Positions 1 to 6,852 of a DNA stretch of 15,224 bases are shown in pieces. Position 1 is the stretch's first letter, and each line of letters starts with the position of its first letter. The DNA is from an uncultured Lachnospiraceae bacterium (GTDB taxonomy: Bacteria > Bacillota > Clostridia > Lachnospirales > Lachnospiraceae), in NCBI GenBank assembly GCA_910586615.1, contig CAJUJP010000072.1:1-15224 (forward strand), written 5' to 3'. Position numbers and translations under genes: made by a program. The notes below the pieces were generated by a model. It ran no database searches and was not told the origin of the DNA. It worked only from the letters and a program-made list of their open reading frames with translations.

Positions 1-20
1 AAGGTGGTCTTTTCAAAAAC

Positions 21-383
21 TCACACTTTTTCCGTCCTCTTTAAATATACCCCTTGAGATTTATAGTCATAGAAATCCGATTCTTGTTTATTGTTAATCA
101 GCCTGACAATCTCTTCATTAAGCGGATCTATCAACAATTCTTTACATTTGAGTTTATCTACGATTTCTTTAAGTTTCTCCCCTTCTTCTGATTCCAGCTT
201 TCCATTCACAACCGTATTCTTTTTACTATTTGTATCATAAATAGTTACAATTGCACCGCTATTTGAAAATTTAATCTGCCAATTTTTACCATTATTATCT
301 CTTTCCACACAGTCACTTACTATATATCCGATTTTCCTCAAACACTCTCTGACATAATCCACATCTACTGTAATCTTTGACAT
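21..383 (-). CDS. Small hypothetical protein, possibly truncated before an AlbA_2-like domain
   Basis: A complete 120-residue reading frame begins with ATG and has a good ribosome binding site (AAGGAGA, about 7 bases upstream); it ends in TGA. I do not recognise a characterised family. Residues 30-65 look like a small alpha/beta fold with alternating strands (WQIKFSNSGAIVTIYDT) followed by an acidic-basic helix. The segment near residues 88-109 (EEIVRLINNKQESDFYDYKS) resembles the opening of AlbA_2 (Schlafen-type) domains, where an acidic E-[ST]-x-F-x-[DE]-[FY]-K motif starts a much longer domain. Here the protein stops about 11 residues later, so it may be the front part of a broken longer protein. 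The gene is visibly more AT-rich than the sugar genes, which hints at acquired DNA. The reading frame is convincing; the relationship to AlbA_2 is an inference. Confidence 0.6.
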   Translation of the reverse strand: MSKITVDVDYVRECLRKIGYIVSDCVERDNNGKNWQIKFSNSGAIVTIYDTNSKKNTVVNGKLESEEGEKLKEIVDKLKCKELLIDPLNEEIVRLINNKQESDFYDYKSQGVYLKRTEKV

Positions 384-511
384 ACTTTTCTCTCCTTTTC
401 TTTACTCTTGCTCACGCGTAAACGCATATCCATTAAGCTGGTTGAAATGATTAAGTATTCCAACTTACAACATTCACCAAACGCCTCATTTCGTTATATC
501 ACAGAATGAAA

Positions 512-543
512 ATGTGGATGCACCAACCACGGTATATCCACAT
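512..543. promoter_or_regulatory. Inverted repeat upstream of the small hypothetical gene
   Basis: Perfect 8-bp arms (ATGTGGAT and ATCCACAT) are separated by 16 bp, between the end of the TetR gene and the start of the small minus-strand gene. A second, shorter inverted repeat (TTGTTA/TAACAA, 579-598) lies beside it. Neither is followed by a T run, so an operator is more likely than a terminator. I could not assign -35 and -10 boxes with confidence in 384-629, and saw no gene there. Confidence 0.35.
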
Positions 544-629
544 AGTATCAAAACTTCCCCCTGCAAACATTTCGCTATTTGTTATAAAACCGTAACAATA
601 TCTGTCTGCGTTTAAGTCCTTTCCATGCT

Positions 630-1217
630 CTATTCAAACTCCACGATCAGCCCTTCCATAATATACAAAAGCTGCTCATCCACCATCTTCTCAGTGATCC
701 CAAAAGTCTGGGCATTGATTTTCATGCCTTCCAAAACATACATGATATTGCTGGCCGCTCCTTTCGGATCCTCACAGTAAAACTCTCCGCTTGCAATTCC
801 TGCATGAATCAGCTTTTCCAGCACCCTGACACCAGCGTCAAATTGTTTGCGCAGCATATTGTTCTTATCAGTCGATTGATGGGCGAAAAAGTATTCATAG
901 ACTGCAACAGTCAAATTATTCTTTTTCTGCAGCATCTCTTTCTTCTGTTCTTTAAGAAACAGTGTCAGAATATCCGACGCAGTGCCTTCCTCTGAAATAC
1001 GTTCCGAGAAAACATCATCCGTCTCTTCCGACTCCATCTGCAATATCTCCGAAAAAATCTGCTGCGTGCTGTCAAAATAAAGGTACAGTCCGCCCCGGCT
1101 GATCTCACATGCCTCGACGATATCTTTCATGGTAACATTCTTATAACCTTTCTCCACGAATACTTTTCTCGCCGTATCCAAAATGTACTGTTTCTTCTGT
1201 GCTGACTTTTCTCCCAT
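630..1217 (-). CDS. TetR/AcrR-family transcriptional regulator
   Basis: This is a 195-residue one-component repressor, the usual TetR length. Residues 9-54 form the DNA-binding domain: a first helix (YILDTARKVFVEKGY), then the helix-turn-helix (VTMKDIVEACEISRGGLYLYF), which is a near-textbook TetR signature. The remaining helical part would bind a ligand and dimerise, but shows nothing that identifies the ligand. I chose the ATG at 1217 because residue 1 then falls about ten residues before helix 1. The frame stays open to a GTG at 1286, which would add 23 lysine-rich residues not typical of the family. The AAGG upstream of the ATG is rather far away (about 14 bases), so the start is not certain. 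The gene lies downstream of the DUF6508-like gene on the same strand with no obvious terminator between, so the two are probably cotranscribed. Confidence 0.88.
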   Translation of the reverse strand: MGEKSAQKKQYILDTARKVFVEKGYKNVTMKDIVEACEISRGGLYLYFDSTQQIFSEILQMESEETDDVFSERISEEGTASDILTLFLKEQKKEMLQKKNNLTVAVYEYFFAHQSTDKNNMLRKQFDAGVRVLEKLIHAGIASGEFYCEDPKGAASNIMYVLEGMKINAQTFGITEKMVDEQLLYIMEGLIVEFE

Positions 1218-1340
1218 AATAATTTTTGTATCCTTTTCTTTCTTCTTGCTGTTATATTTGCCGCGTTCTAAAGTGCCGCCCTGCACATCTCCGCACAGGT
1301 TTCAATTTCTGCTTCCGGTTCTTGATACTGACCTGTAAAG

Positions 1341-1805
1341 TCAAGTCATCGGTCTGTCCCAAAATTCCAGATTCTCCTTCATCTTGCGGATCACATTCAA
1401 AAATATCCTGTTATATACTGCTTCCGTCCACATGCGGCCTTTGGTCATGCCGCCCAGAACATATTTGGAAAGAATGCCTTTTAAAATATCCATATCTCTG
1501 ATACCGGCCCGGTCAATTGCTTTCAGTTCATCCTGTACTGACCGAAATCTGTATCTTGAATAGATATAGGGATAATTCCGGTCAAGCAGCCCGGTTCTCT
1601 GCACTTCCTTGATAAAGCTCATGAGCGTGCCGTCATATACCGGAAACGTAATTGAACTCCCCTTGATACCGGAACCTTCAAAAGTCTCCTGCACACTGCT
1701 TCCCGCCTTTTCTTCCAGCCACGGGATATAACGAATCAGCTTCGCCACGTCCGGTTTATATGTATTAACGATCTGTTTCCTGTATTCAATATCCTCTTTT
1801 TCCAT
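1341..1805 (-). CDS. DUF6508-like hypothetical protein
   Basis: The 154-residue soluble protein has no signal peptide or membrane segment. The sequence around residues 23-70 (KLIRYIPWLEEKAG, then SSITFPVYDGTLMSFIKE) and 76-90 (DRNYPYIYSRYRFRS) resembles the DUF6508 family as I remember it, whose function is unknown. The C-terminal third (GILSKYVLGGMTKGRMWTEA, then a helix ending EFWDRPMT) fits the same impression. The ATG is preceded by GGGGT about 6 bases away. It is the first gene after a promoter near 1920 and precedes the TetR gene, from which it is separated by 123 bp, so it may be what the TetR protein controls. The coding call is firm; the family name is from memory of similar proteins. 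Confidence 0.75.
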   Translation of the reverse strand: MEKEDIEYRKQIVNTYKPDVAKLIRYIPWLEEKAGSSVQETFEGSGIKGSSITFPVYDGTLMSFIKEVQRTGLLDRNYPYIYSRYRFRSVQDELKAIDRAGIRDMDILKGILSKYVLGGMTKGRMWTEAVYNRIFLNVIRKMKENLEFWDRPMT

Positions 1806-1874
1806 TTTTTACCCCATTTCTACTGCACAAATACCACCATTGAGAACTGTGGTTTCAACCTTGCCGCTTCTCTT

Positions 1875-1925
1875 TATCGACACGTCTGACACCTGTATCG
1901 ACACCCCTGTCATAACATTCTAGCA
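1875..1925 (-). promoter_or_regulatory. Promoter and candidate TetR operator array for the DUF6508-tetR transcript
   Basis: Read on the minus strand, an extended -10 box (TGCTAGAAT; the TAGAAT hexamer is at 1917-1922) lacks a good -35 box. Immediately downstream, where transcription would start, are repeated half-sites. TATCGACAC occurs twice (plus-strand 1875-1883 and 1896-1904), exactly 21 bp apart, a further GACAC is at 1888-1892, and TGTCA at 1909-1912 faces TGACA at 1887. Half-sites spaced by two helical turns over the start site suit repression by the TetR protein encoded in the same transcript. The elements are visible; the regulator assignment is inferred. Confidence 0.45.
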
Positions 1926-1950
1926 TACTTTCTTTAAAAGTACAGCACAA

Positions 1951-2016
1951 AATACCGTAAAAGTTCTTGTGCATCTTGCCTAATCCGGCCGGATTATAAT
2001 GAATTTTGACGGTATT
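1951..2016. promoter_or_regulatory. Nested inverted repeats in the divergent intergenic region
   Basis: A perfect 16-bp palindrome (TAATCCGGCCGGATTA, 1981-1996) sits inside a wider inverted repeat whose arms are AATACCGTAAAA (1951-1962) and TTTTGACGGTATT (2004-2016, one extra G). The block lies between divergent genes, so it is unlikely to be a terminator. It could be a regulator binding site serving either side. No open reading frame of note was seen in 1806-2343. Confidence 0.4.
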
Positions 2017-2067
2017 AAAATCATATGCCGAACTGTTATGAATATTTTTACAAATCCTCTTTCATTC

Positions 2068-2109
2068 TTGTATTTGTCAGACAGTCGCTGTATACTAAAA
2101 GGTAGCGAC
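2068..2109 (+). promoter_or_regulatory. Promoter with overlapping inverted repeat for the cNMP-domain gene
   Basis: TTGTAT (2068-2073) and TATACT (2091-2096) are separated by exactly 17 bp, a good vegetative promoter. An inverted repeat, GTCGCT (2084-2089) and AGCGAC (2104-2109), brackets the -10 box with half-sites 20 bp apart, a geometry suited to a dimeric repressor. The predicted leader to the ATG at 2344 is about 240 bases long. Confidence 0.5.
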
Positions 2110-2169
2110 ACCATAACGTGATCTTCATTGTATCGGAAACACAATTTACAAATTCTGCAGCGCAGATGA

Positions 2170-2208
2170 CTGTTTTAACCAGACATATCATTTATTATTT
2201 TAAAACAG
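2170..2208 (+). promoter_or_regulatory. Stem-loop in the leader of the cNMP-domain gene
   Basis: Perfect 9-bp arms CTGTTTTAA and TTAAAACAG are separated by 21 bases, inside the predicted 5' leader. The stem is AT-rich and no U run follows. It could be a protein site or a weak RNA element; I do not recognise a riboswitch class. Confidence 0.3.
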
Positions 2209-2343
2209 ATTCGTTGTTTCTACATTAATTTATGCATCTCGGACGCGGAATTTAAATATTCTGTGACACGGAGCCGGTGTCTTTGGAAAACTGCCTGTGC
2301 AATTAAAAAGAAAATTTGCGAAGGCGAATCAAGGGGGTATAGT

Positions 2344-4608
2344 ATGGCTGTAAAAGAATTTCCTGCGGGAACTGTTTTGGTGCAGAGCGATCAGCCGATC
2401 AATGCGTTGCACGTGATTGCGAAGGGTACTGTTCGCGCCACCTATCCGGGTGGTGAATTTTACTTATACAAGGGGGATGTGATCGGTGCCTGCGAACTTA
2501 ATTTTGATTCACATCTCATCACTTATCAGACTGAAGAAGTATGTTCCATTGCTTCTTATCCGTATGCGACGGCACAGCTGTCCGGCATCCTTCATGCCAA
2601 TCCGGATATGGCTACCCGCATCGTCACTTCCATGTTCAGACAGCTTCAGGAAATTCTTGACCAATATGAACTGGCACGCTTTGACTGCGACAACTTCTAT
2701 CATTATCTGATGGACAGCTACAAAGGATATCAGGCGTTCTGTACGAAACACAAGATTTCACCCAGATCCCTGCCCGGCCTGGAAGCTTTGTCCGAACTTG
2801 TACTGGAGGAAGATGTTTCCGGCTGGCTGGCCGGTTTCTATACCCAGCTCCGCGCGCTGGTGACAAAGACACCGCTCAAAGGACAGGATCCTGATTTTCT
2901 TCAGGGACTCCTGCTCAAAGTAAGCCAGGATGTGTATTCCGTGATGTCTGTATGCCGTGTCATGTATGATTACAAATCAGAAATTACCAACCTGCTTATG
3001 AGCGAGAACCGTCTGGACTTCTTTGACCTTTATGCAAGCCTGCTCTACAGAATCGGTTCCCACGACGACGATTCCACCTCTTTGATCGCTGCACTTTCCA
3101 CAATGATGATCCAGTTGGAAAGCCAGCCATCCATTGACAAGGAAATGTATAAGCAGCGCGTCGCAGAATACCGCGACAAGCTTAATTCTCTGGATGAATA
3201 TACGGAAACTCCTGCCGAGGAAGGTGCTCCACCGAAGGATGTACCGGACATCGTTGACTCCCTTGGCACAATTTTAAGCTACTCAAAGATTGATGAAGAG
3301 ACGGCTGCCGCATTCAGGCATTCCATCCTTCAATACAGCAAGATGCCCGATAAGAATAACTCCGACGACGCTTCCAGAAAGATGCGGCTGATGATCACGA
3401 AGATGTTCTACCAGATTTATGAGAAAGCATTTGTACGCAGCCTTAATGATTTTGAAGTGCCCAAGGTTCTCAAAATGTTCTTCAATTTCGGCTATGTGGA
3501 TGAGACCCTTGCCGGCAAGGAAAATGCGGCTTATCTCTACTCCATTGTAGATCATCTTCCCACCGATCCGTCCAGAAAGGTGTATACGATCTATGAATGG
3601 CTCCGCGCTATTTATGAGGGCAAGAAAACGCCCAGCCGTAACGAATTTGATACCGACTATCAGGCCCACGTGCACGAGTTGAAAGTAACCGGAAAGATTT
3701 CTCCCGCCGAAGAGGCCACAATGCTTAAAGACAGAACGAAGCAGGTTGTTTTCGAACTGCAGAACATGTTCCAGTCCGTCAACAAGATCACCTTCGGACG
3801 GATCAGCAGCTTCTGCCCTGTATTTTCGGATCACAATATACTGAAGGAACTGGACAAATCTCTTGTATCTGCCGATAAGGTGGAACAGGCATTTAACCAG
3901 ATCCGCTCTATTGACTTTGGTGCATACTACCGTGAAATGGTCTATACCAATCCGGAACTTGGCATCGGAAAGGAATATGTCAGTGTGGAAATCCTTCCTG
4001 ACCTCATTCTTATGCCCAACGTGGGTGTCAGAGGGGTTATGTGGCAGGAGATCGAAGGCAGAAAACGTACCACCCCTTCCCGTATGATGATCTCCCTGTT
4101 CCAGATGGAAGATCTTACCAGCATTCTTGTAAGACTGACCGGTGATTTCCGTTGGGAAATGTGCAAGCGTGTACAGGGCGCAAGATGGAACGACATCTCA
4201 GAGCCTTCTCTTACCAGCGAATATTTCGATTATATTCAGTTTTACAAGAAAAACAGGGATCTGTCGCCGGATGCCAAAGATAAAATCAAACTTAACATGC
4301 AGAAGGCAAAGAACAGCTTCAAGGAAATGTATATCAGGGATTATGAGTCCTGGGTTCTCTATGAAGGCGCCGGTTCACCGCGTCTGAACAAGATTGCACG
4401 TGCCATCCTGTTCACCTACTGTCCGTTCGCCAAAGAGATTCGTGACAAGTTGAAGATGAATCCACTCTACAAGGAAACGATGGAACGTTATGACATCAAA
4501 CTCGGTCAGAAGATCCATCATTACAATAATCTCTTCCAGAAACTCAAAAACATGGGTGCGGAGATTCCGCCGGAGATTCAGGCTCAGCGCGATTTCCTCG
4601 GTTATTAA
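2344..4608 (+). CDS. Cyclic-nucleotide-binding-like domain protein of unknown function
   Basis: I start this gene at the ATG at 2344, because AAGGGGGT lies about 6 bases upstream; the open frame continues back to 2263 but has no such site. The product has 754 residues. Residues 1-105 match the cNMP-binding (CRP-like) beta-barrel: FPAGTVLVQSDQPINALHVI, then the AKGTVRA turn and YKGDVIGACEL. In the phosphate-binding cassette the G-x-x-E-L core can be placed, but the usual arginine before A-x-V is missing (HLITYQTEE instead), so ordinary cAMP or cGMP binding is doubtful. There is no C-terminal helix-turn-helix, signal peptide or membrane segment. The remaining ~640 residues are mostly helical, with an acidic-proline linker around residues 286-300 and a conserved-looking block near the end (GDFRWEMCKRVQG, then PRLNKIARAILFTYCPF). 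A single-gene transcript with its own promoter and terminator; cytoplasmic; function unknown. Confidence 0.85.
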   Translation: MAVKEFPAGTVLVQSDQPINALHVIAKGTVRATYPGGEFYLYKGDVIGACELNFDSHLITYQTEEVCSIASYPYATAQLSGILHANPDMATRIVTSMFRQLQEILDQYELARFDCDNFYHYLMDSYKGYQAFCTKHKISPRSLPGLEALSELVLEEDVSGWLAGFYTQLRALVTKTPLKGQDPDFLQGLLLKVSQDVYSVMSVCRVMYDYKSEITNLLMSENRLDFFDLYASLLYRIGSHDDDSTSLIAALSTMMIQLESQPSIDKEMYKQRVAEYRDKLNSLDEYTETPAEEGAPPKDVPDIVDSLGTILSYSKIDEETAAAFRHSILQYSKMPDKNNSDDASRKMRLMITKMFYQIYEKAFVRSLNDFEVPKVLKMFFNFGYVDETLAGKENAAYLYSIVDHLPTDPSRKVYTIYEWLRAIYEGKKTPSRNEFDTDYQAHVHELKVTGKISPAEEATMLKDRTKQVVFELQNMFQSVNKITFGRISSFCPVFSDHNILKELDKSLVSADKVEQAFNQIRSIDFGAYYREMVYTNPELGIGKEYVSVEILPDLILMPNVGVRGVMWQEIEGRKRTTPSRMMISLFQMEDLTSILVRLTGDFRWEMCKRVQGARWNDISEPSLTSEYFDYIQFYKKNRDLSPDAKDKIKLNMQKAKNSFKEMYIRDYESWVLYEGAGSPRLNKIARAILFTYCPFAKEIRDKLKMNPLYKETMERYDIKLGQKIHHYNNLFQKLKNMGAEIPPEIQAQRDFLGY

Positions 4609-4631
4609 TATTTTTTGGTGCCTATATTTAC

Positions 4632-4673
4632 AAAAAAGCGGCTCCTGCATAGTTTTGCGGAAGCCGCTTTTTT
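4632..4673 (+). terminator. Rho-independent terminator after the cNMP-domain gene
   Basis: Perfect 12-base arms AAAAAAGCGGCT and AGCCGCTTTTTT enclose an 18-base loop region, starting 23 bases after the stop codon. The run of six T directly after the stem makes it a strong intrinsic terminator, and the A run on the other side would let it work on the minus strand too. Confidence 0.85.
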
Positions 4674-4912
4674 CGCAGAATGCCTTGTAAACTACCGTTT
4701 CCCGCGCAGTAATCTAAGTAACATATTTTTATATTTTCATCATATACCCCCGAATTTTATGAATTCACCCCATCGTTCGCTAATATAATGTTATTCTTTT
4801 GTAATATAATTATAGACTCTGACAGTAAAAGATATTATAGTATGTATAGGCTTGATTACGGAAGTCAAGTCGGTTATAGCAATTCCGGAAGAATTCCCCT
4901 TTTACACAAGCG
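4674..4912. other. AT-rich intergenic stretch without a recognised gene
   Basis: This lies between two convergent transcription units. The part from 4725 to 4850 is very AT-rich with several TATAAT-like strings but no convincing -35/-10 pair. From 4850 there are short inverted repeats (CTTGA/TCAAG, 4851-4869; AATTC/GAATT near 4880-4895) leading into the next terminator. Open frames across it run into the amylase gene antisense and do not look real. Confidence 0.4.
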
Positions 4913-4945
4913 AAAACCTCGAAGGCACGGAACCTTCGAGGTTTT
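4913..4945. terminator. Bidirectional terminator between convergent units
   Basis: Perfect 13-bp arms (AAAACCTCGAAGG and CCTTCGAGGTTTT) enclose a 7-base loop. T runs exist in both directions, five on the plus strand and four on the minus strand. It begins 38 bases after the amylase stop codon, so it most likely ends the maltodextrin operon on the minus strand. Confidence 0.8.
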
Positions 4946-4982
4946 TGTTTGTGCAAATATTTCATAACAGTAAAATACTGTT

Positions 4983-6758
4983 TTACTTCAATACAAGCAC
5001 CGAATATCCCGGCATGTCAGCGACCCCTCCTGCAAACGCGATCTGCTCTTCTCCCGTGACAAGCATCGCACGTACCTCAGAACTGTCCCCTACAGGATTT
5101 CCGTTCACCGTAACAGCGCTTAGATCAACCTTTTCCGCATCCGGCCCTGTCACAAACACGAGCAGCACTTCAGATCCGTCGTAGGTCTTGCGCAGCACAC
5201 ATACGGTATCTGTTGACACTTCTTTCAAGTATTCCGCGTCTCCTCTTGCAATCTCCGGATTCTGGTTTCTGACCTTTATCACTTTTTTGTAAAAATGATA
5301 TACGGAACTGCTATCCGTCTGCTGCTCTTCCAGACTCTCAAATTTCATTTTCACAGTGTCCATGTCGGCCGGTCCGTCACACATCCCCTCCGCATCGGCA
5401 TTTTTACTCCAATACATGGGTGCACGCTTATTCTCATCCTTGCCGGCCCCCTTCATGCCCAGTTCTTCCCCGTAATAAACAAACGCCGAACCGCTCATAA
5501 AAAGGTTCAGGGCCGCCGCAAGCTTTGTCTGGTTTCCGGAATGTTCCCCGGCATAATATCCGGCACTCCTGCCCAGATCATGATTTGTGTAAAAAGGAGC
5601 ATCAATGTATCCTTCATGATAAGATCCGTAAATCTCCTTCAGAGAAGCCACTGTCTCGCCATATTTAGAAGCCGGGGAGCCATTCAGCACCTTGGAAATA
5701 ATTCCGTCCTTATCTGCAAATTCAAAATCAAACACACTGTCAATACCGCTTTTGTAATAAGGCGCATACTCTGTCATAGGCAGCCATGCCTCACCCACCA
5801 GATAGGCGTCTTCCTTTTGCGATTTAACCGTTTCAGTGAGCCAGGCAAGAAAATCTATGTTTGCCTGGGGAGCGCCGCTGTAATACTCTTTTACCGCATC
5901 CAGACGAAAGCCTCCCGCCCCCATATCCAGCCAGTATTTTGTTATCTCTGAAATCTCACTCCGCAGTGCCTCACAATCCAGATTCAAATCCGGCATCTCC
6001 GACCAGAACTGTGCCTCGTAGTACCATTCCGTACCTTCCACCGGATAATAACCGCCGCTCTGTTCTTTTGAAAAATGATAATAATCAAAATAAGGACAAT
6101 CCTGCACATTCGGCTCGGCATCTCCCAGCCCCTGTAAATAAGTGTACGCCTCCTTGAACCATGGATTCTGCGATGAACTATGGTTCAGCACCAGATCCAT
6201 GATGACCTTGATGCCCCGCTTATCACACTCATCCAGCAGTTTCTTAAAGTCATCCAATGTGCCATACGCTTCGTCAATGCCATAATAATCCGCCACATCA
6301 TATTTGTGATAGGTCGGCGACGGATTCACCGGCATCAGCCAGATTCCATTACAGCCCAGATCCGTATCCGTCCCATCATCCCCGTCATTGATATAATCCA
6401 GCTTCGAGATAAGACCCGGCAGGTCTCCGATCCCGTCTCCGTCACTGTCACAGAAAGAATAGACAAATACTTCATAATAAGTACGGTAATTATCATCGAT
6501 AACCTGCAGCGAAATCGTGTCGGTCACGTCGCTCTGCACCGCTGCAGCATTTCCGGCTTCTTCTGAAATCTGACCATCATTCCGGACTGAATCCTCATGA
6601 TCGTCCGGCGCAGCCTCGCTGGCATCCATCTGACTGTCTCCTGCCGGATTTTCAAGCAGTATCTCCTTCCCGTTTCCCGCACCCGTGCCACAACCGCCAA
6701 GAAGCAGCGCTGCACTAATAATAACAGCTAATATTTTTTCTTTTTCTGTTTTAATCAT
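4983..6758 (-). CDS. Secreted GH13 alpha-amylase family lipoprotein
   Basis: A 591-residue glycoside hydrolase family 13 enzyme that should cut alpha-1,4-glucans outside the cell. Residues 1-23 form a lipoprotein signal with lipobox LGGC (Cys23), followed by an acidic low-complexity tether to about residue 80. The catalytic barrel then shows DSDGDGIGD (104-112, calcium-loop-like), region I DLVLNHS (188-194), region II GFRLDAVK with nucleophile Asp287, region III VGEAW with acid/base Glu323, and region IV TNHD with Asp394. A C-terminal beta domain follows from about residue 500. All three catalytic residues are present. It is the last gene of the malQ-E-F-G series, 94 bp after malG with a hairpin between, and is positioned to feed the importer. 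GGAGG lies about 13 bases before the ATG, a rather long spacing. Alpha-amylase, neopullulanase or alpha-glucosidase specificity cannot be decided from sequence. Confidence 0.92.
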   Translation of the reverse strand: MIKTEKEKILAVIISAALLLGGCGTGAGNGKEILLENPAGDSQMDASEAAPDDHEDSVRNDGQISEEAGNAAAVQSDVTDTISLQVIDDNYRTYYEVFVYSFCDSDGDGIGDLPGLISKLDYINDGDDGTDTDLGCNGIWLMPVNPSPTYHKYDVADYYGIDEAYGTLDDFKKLLDECDKRGIKVIMDLVLNHSSSQNPWFKEAYTYLQGLGDAEPNVQDCPYFDYYHFSKEQSGGYYPVEGTEWYYEAQFWSEMPDLNLDCEALRSEISEITKYWLDMGAGGFRLDAVKEYYSGAPQANIDFLAWLTETVKSQKEDAYLVGEAWLPMTEYAPYYKSGIDSVFDFEFADKDGIISKVLNGSPASKYGETVASLKEIYGSYHEGYIDAPFYTNHDLGRSAGYYAGEHSGNQTKLAAALNLFMSGSAFVYYGEELGMKGAGKDENKRAPMYWSKNADAEGMCDGPADMDTVKMKFESLEEQQTDSSSVYHFYKKVIKVRNQNPEIARGDAEYLKEVSTDTVCVLRKTYDGSEVLLVFVTGPDAEKVDLSAVTVNGNPVGDSSEVRAMLVTGEEQIAFAGGVADMPGYSVLVLK

Positions 6759-6786
6759 ATTTTATACTTACACCTCCCCATGCGAG

Positions 6787-6819
6787 AAAAGGGAGAACCC
6801 GAACAGGTATCTCCCTTTT
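6787..6819 (-). terminator. Terminator-like hairpin between malG and the amylase gene
   Basis: Arms AAAAGGGAGA and TCTCCCTTTT (10 bp, perfect) enclose a 13-base loop in the 94-bp gap after malG. On the minus strand the stem ends in four T residues followed by CTCGC, so termination is probably partial. No promoter was seen between the hairpin and the amylase start, so the amylase gene is likely expressed by read-through at a reduced level. Confidence 0.55.
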
Positions 6820-6852
6820 TACAACTCATTTCATTAATATCTGCTCTCTTGT

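Noticed and set aside
1218..1286. Longer TetR protein starting at GTG 1286
   Set aside because: It would add 23 lysine-rich residues not seen in the family; the ATG at 1217 gives normal domain placement. The distant ribosome binding site leaves some doubt.
21..1805. Defence island or toxin-antitoxin system at the left end
   Set aside because: Only a possible truncated AlbA_2-like gene, a generic TetR gene and an unknown protein are present; nothing in the visible sequence completes a known or plausible system.
2263..2343. N-terminal extension of the cNMP-domain protein
   Set aside because: A strong ribosome binding site sits right before the ATG at 2344, and the extension does not resemble the barrel domain.
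3283..3834. Minus-strand 183-codon frame inside the cNMP-domain gene
   Set aside because: It lies wholly antisense to a well-supported gene and has no recognisable domain.
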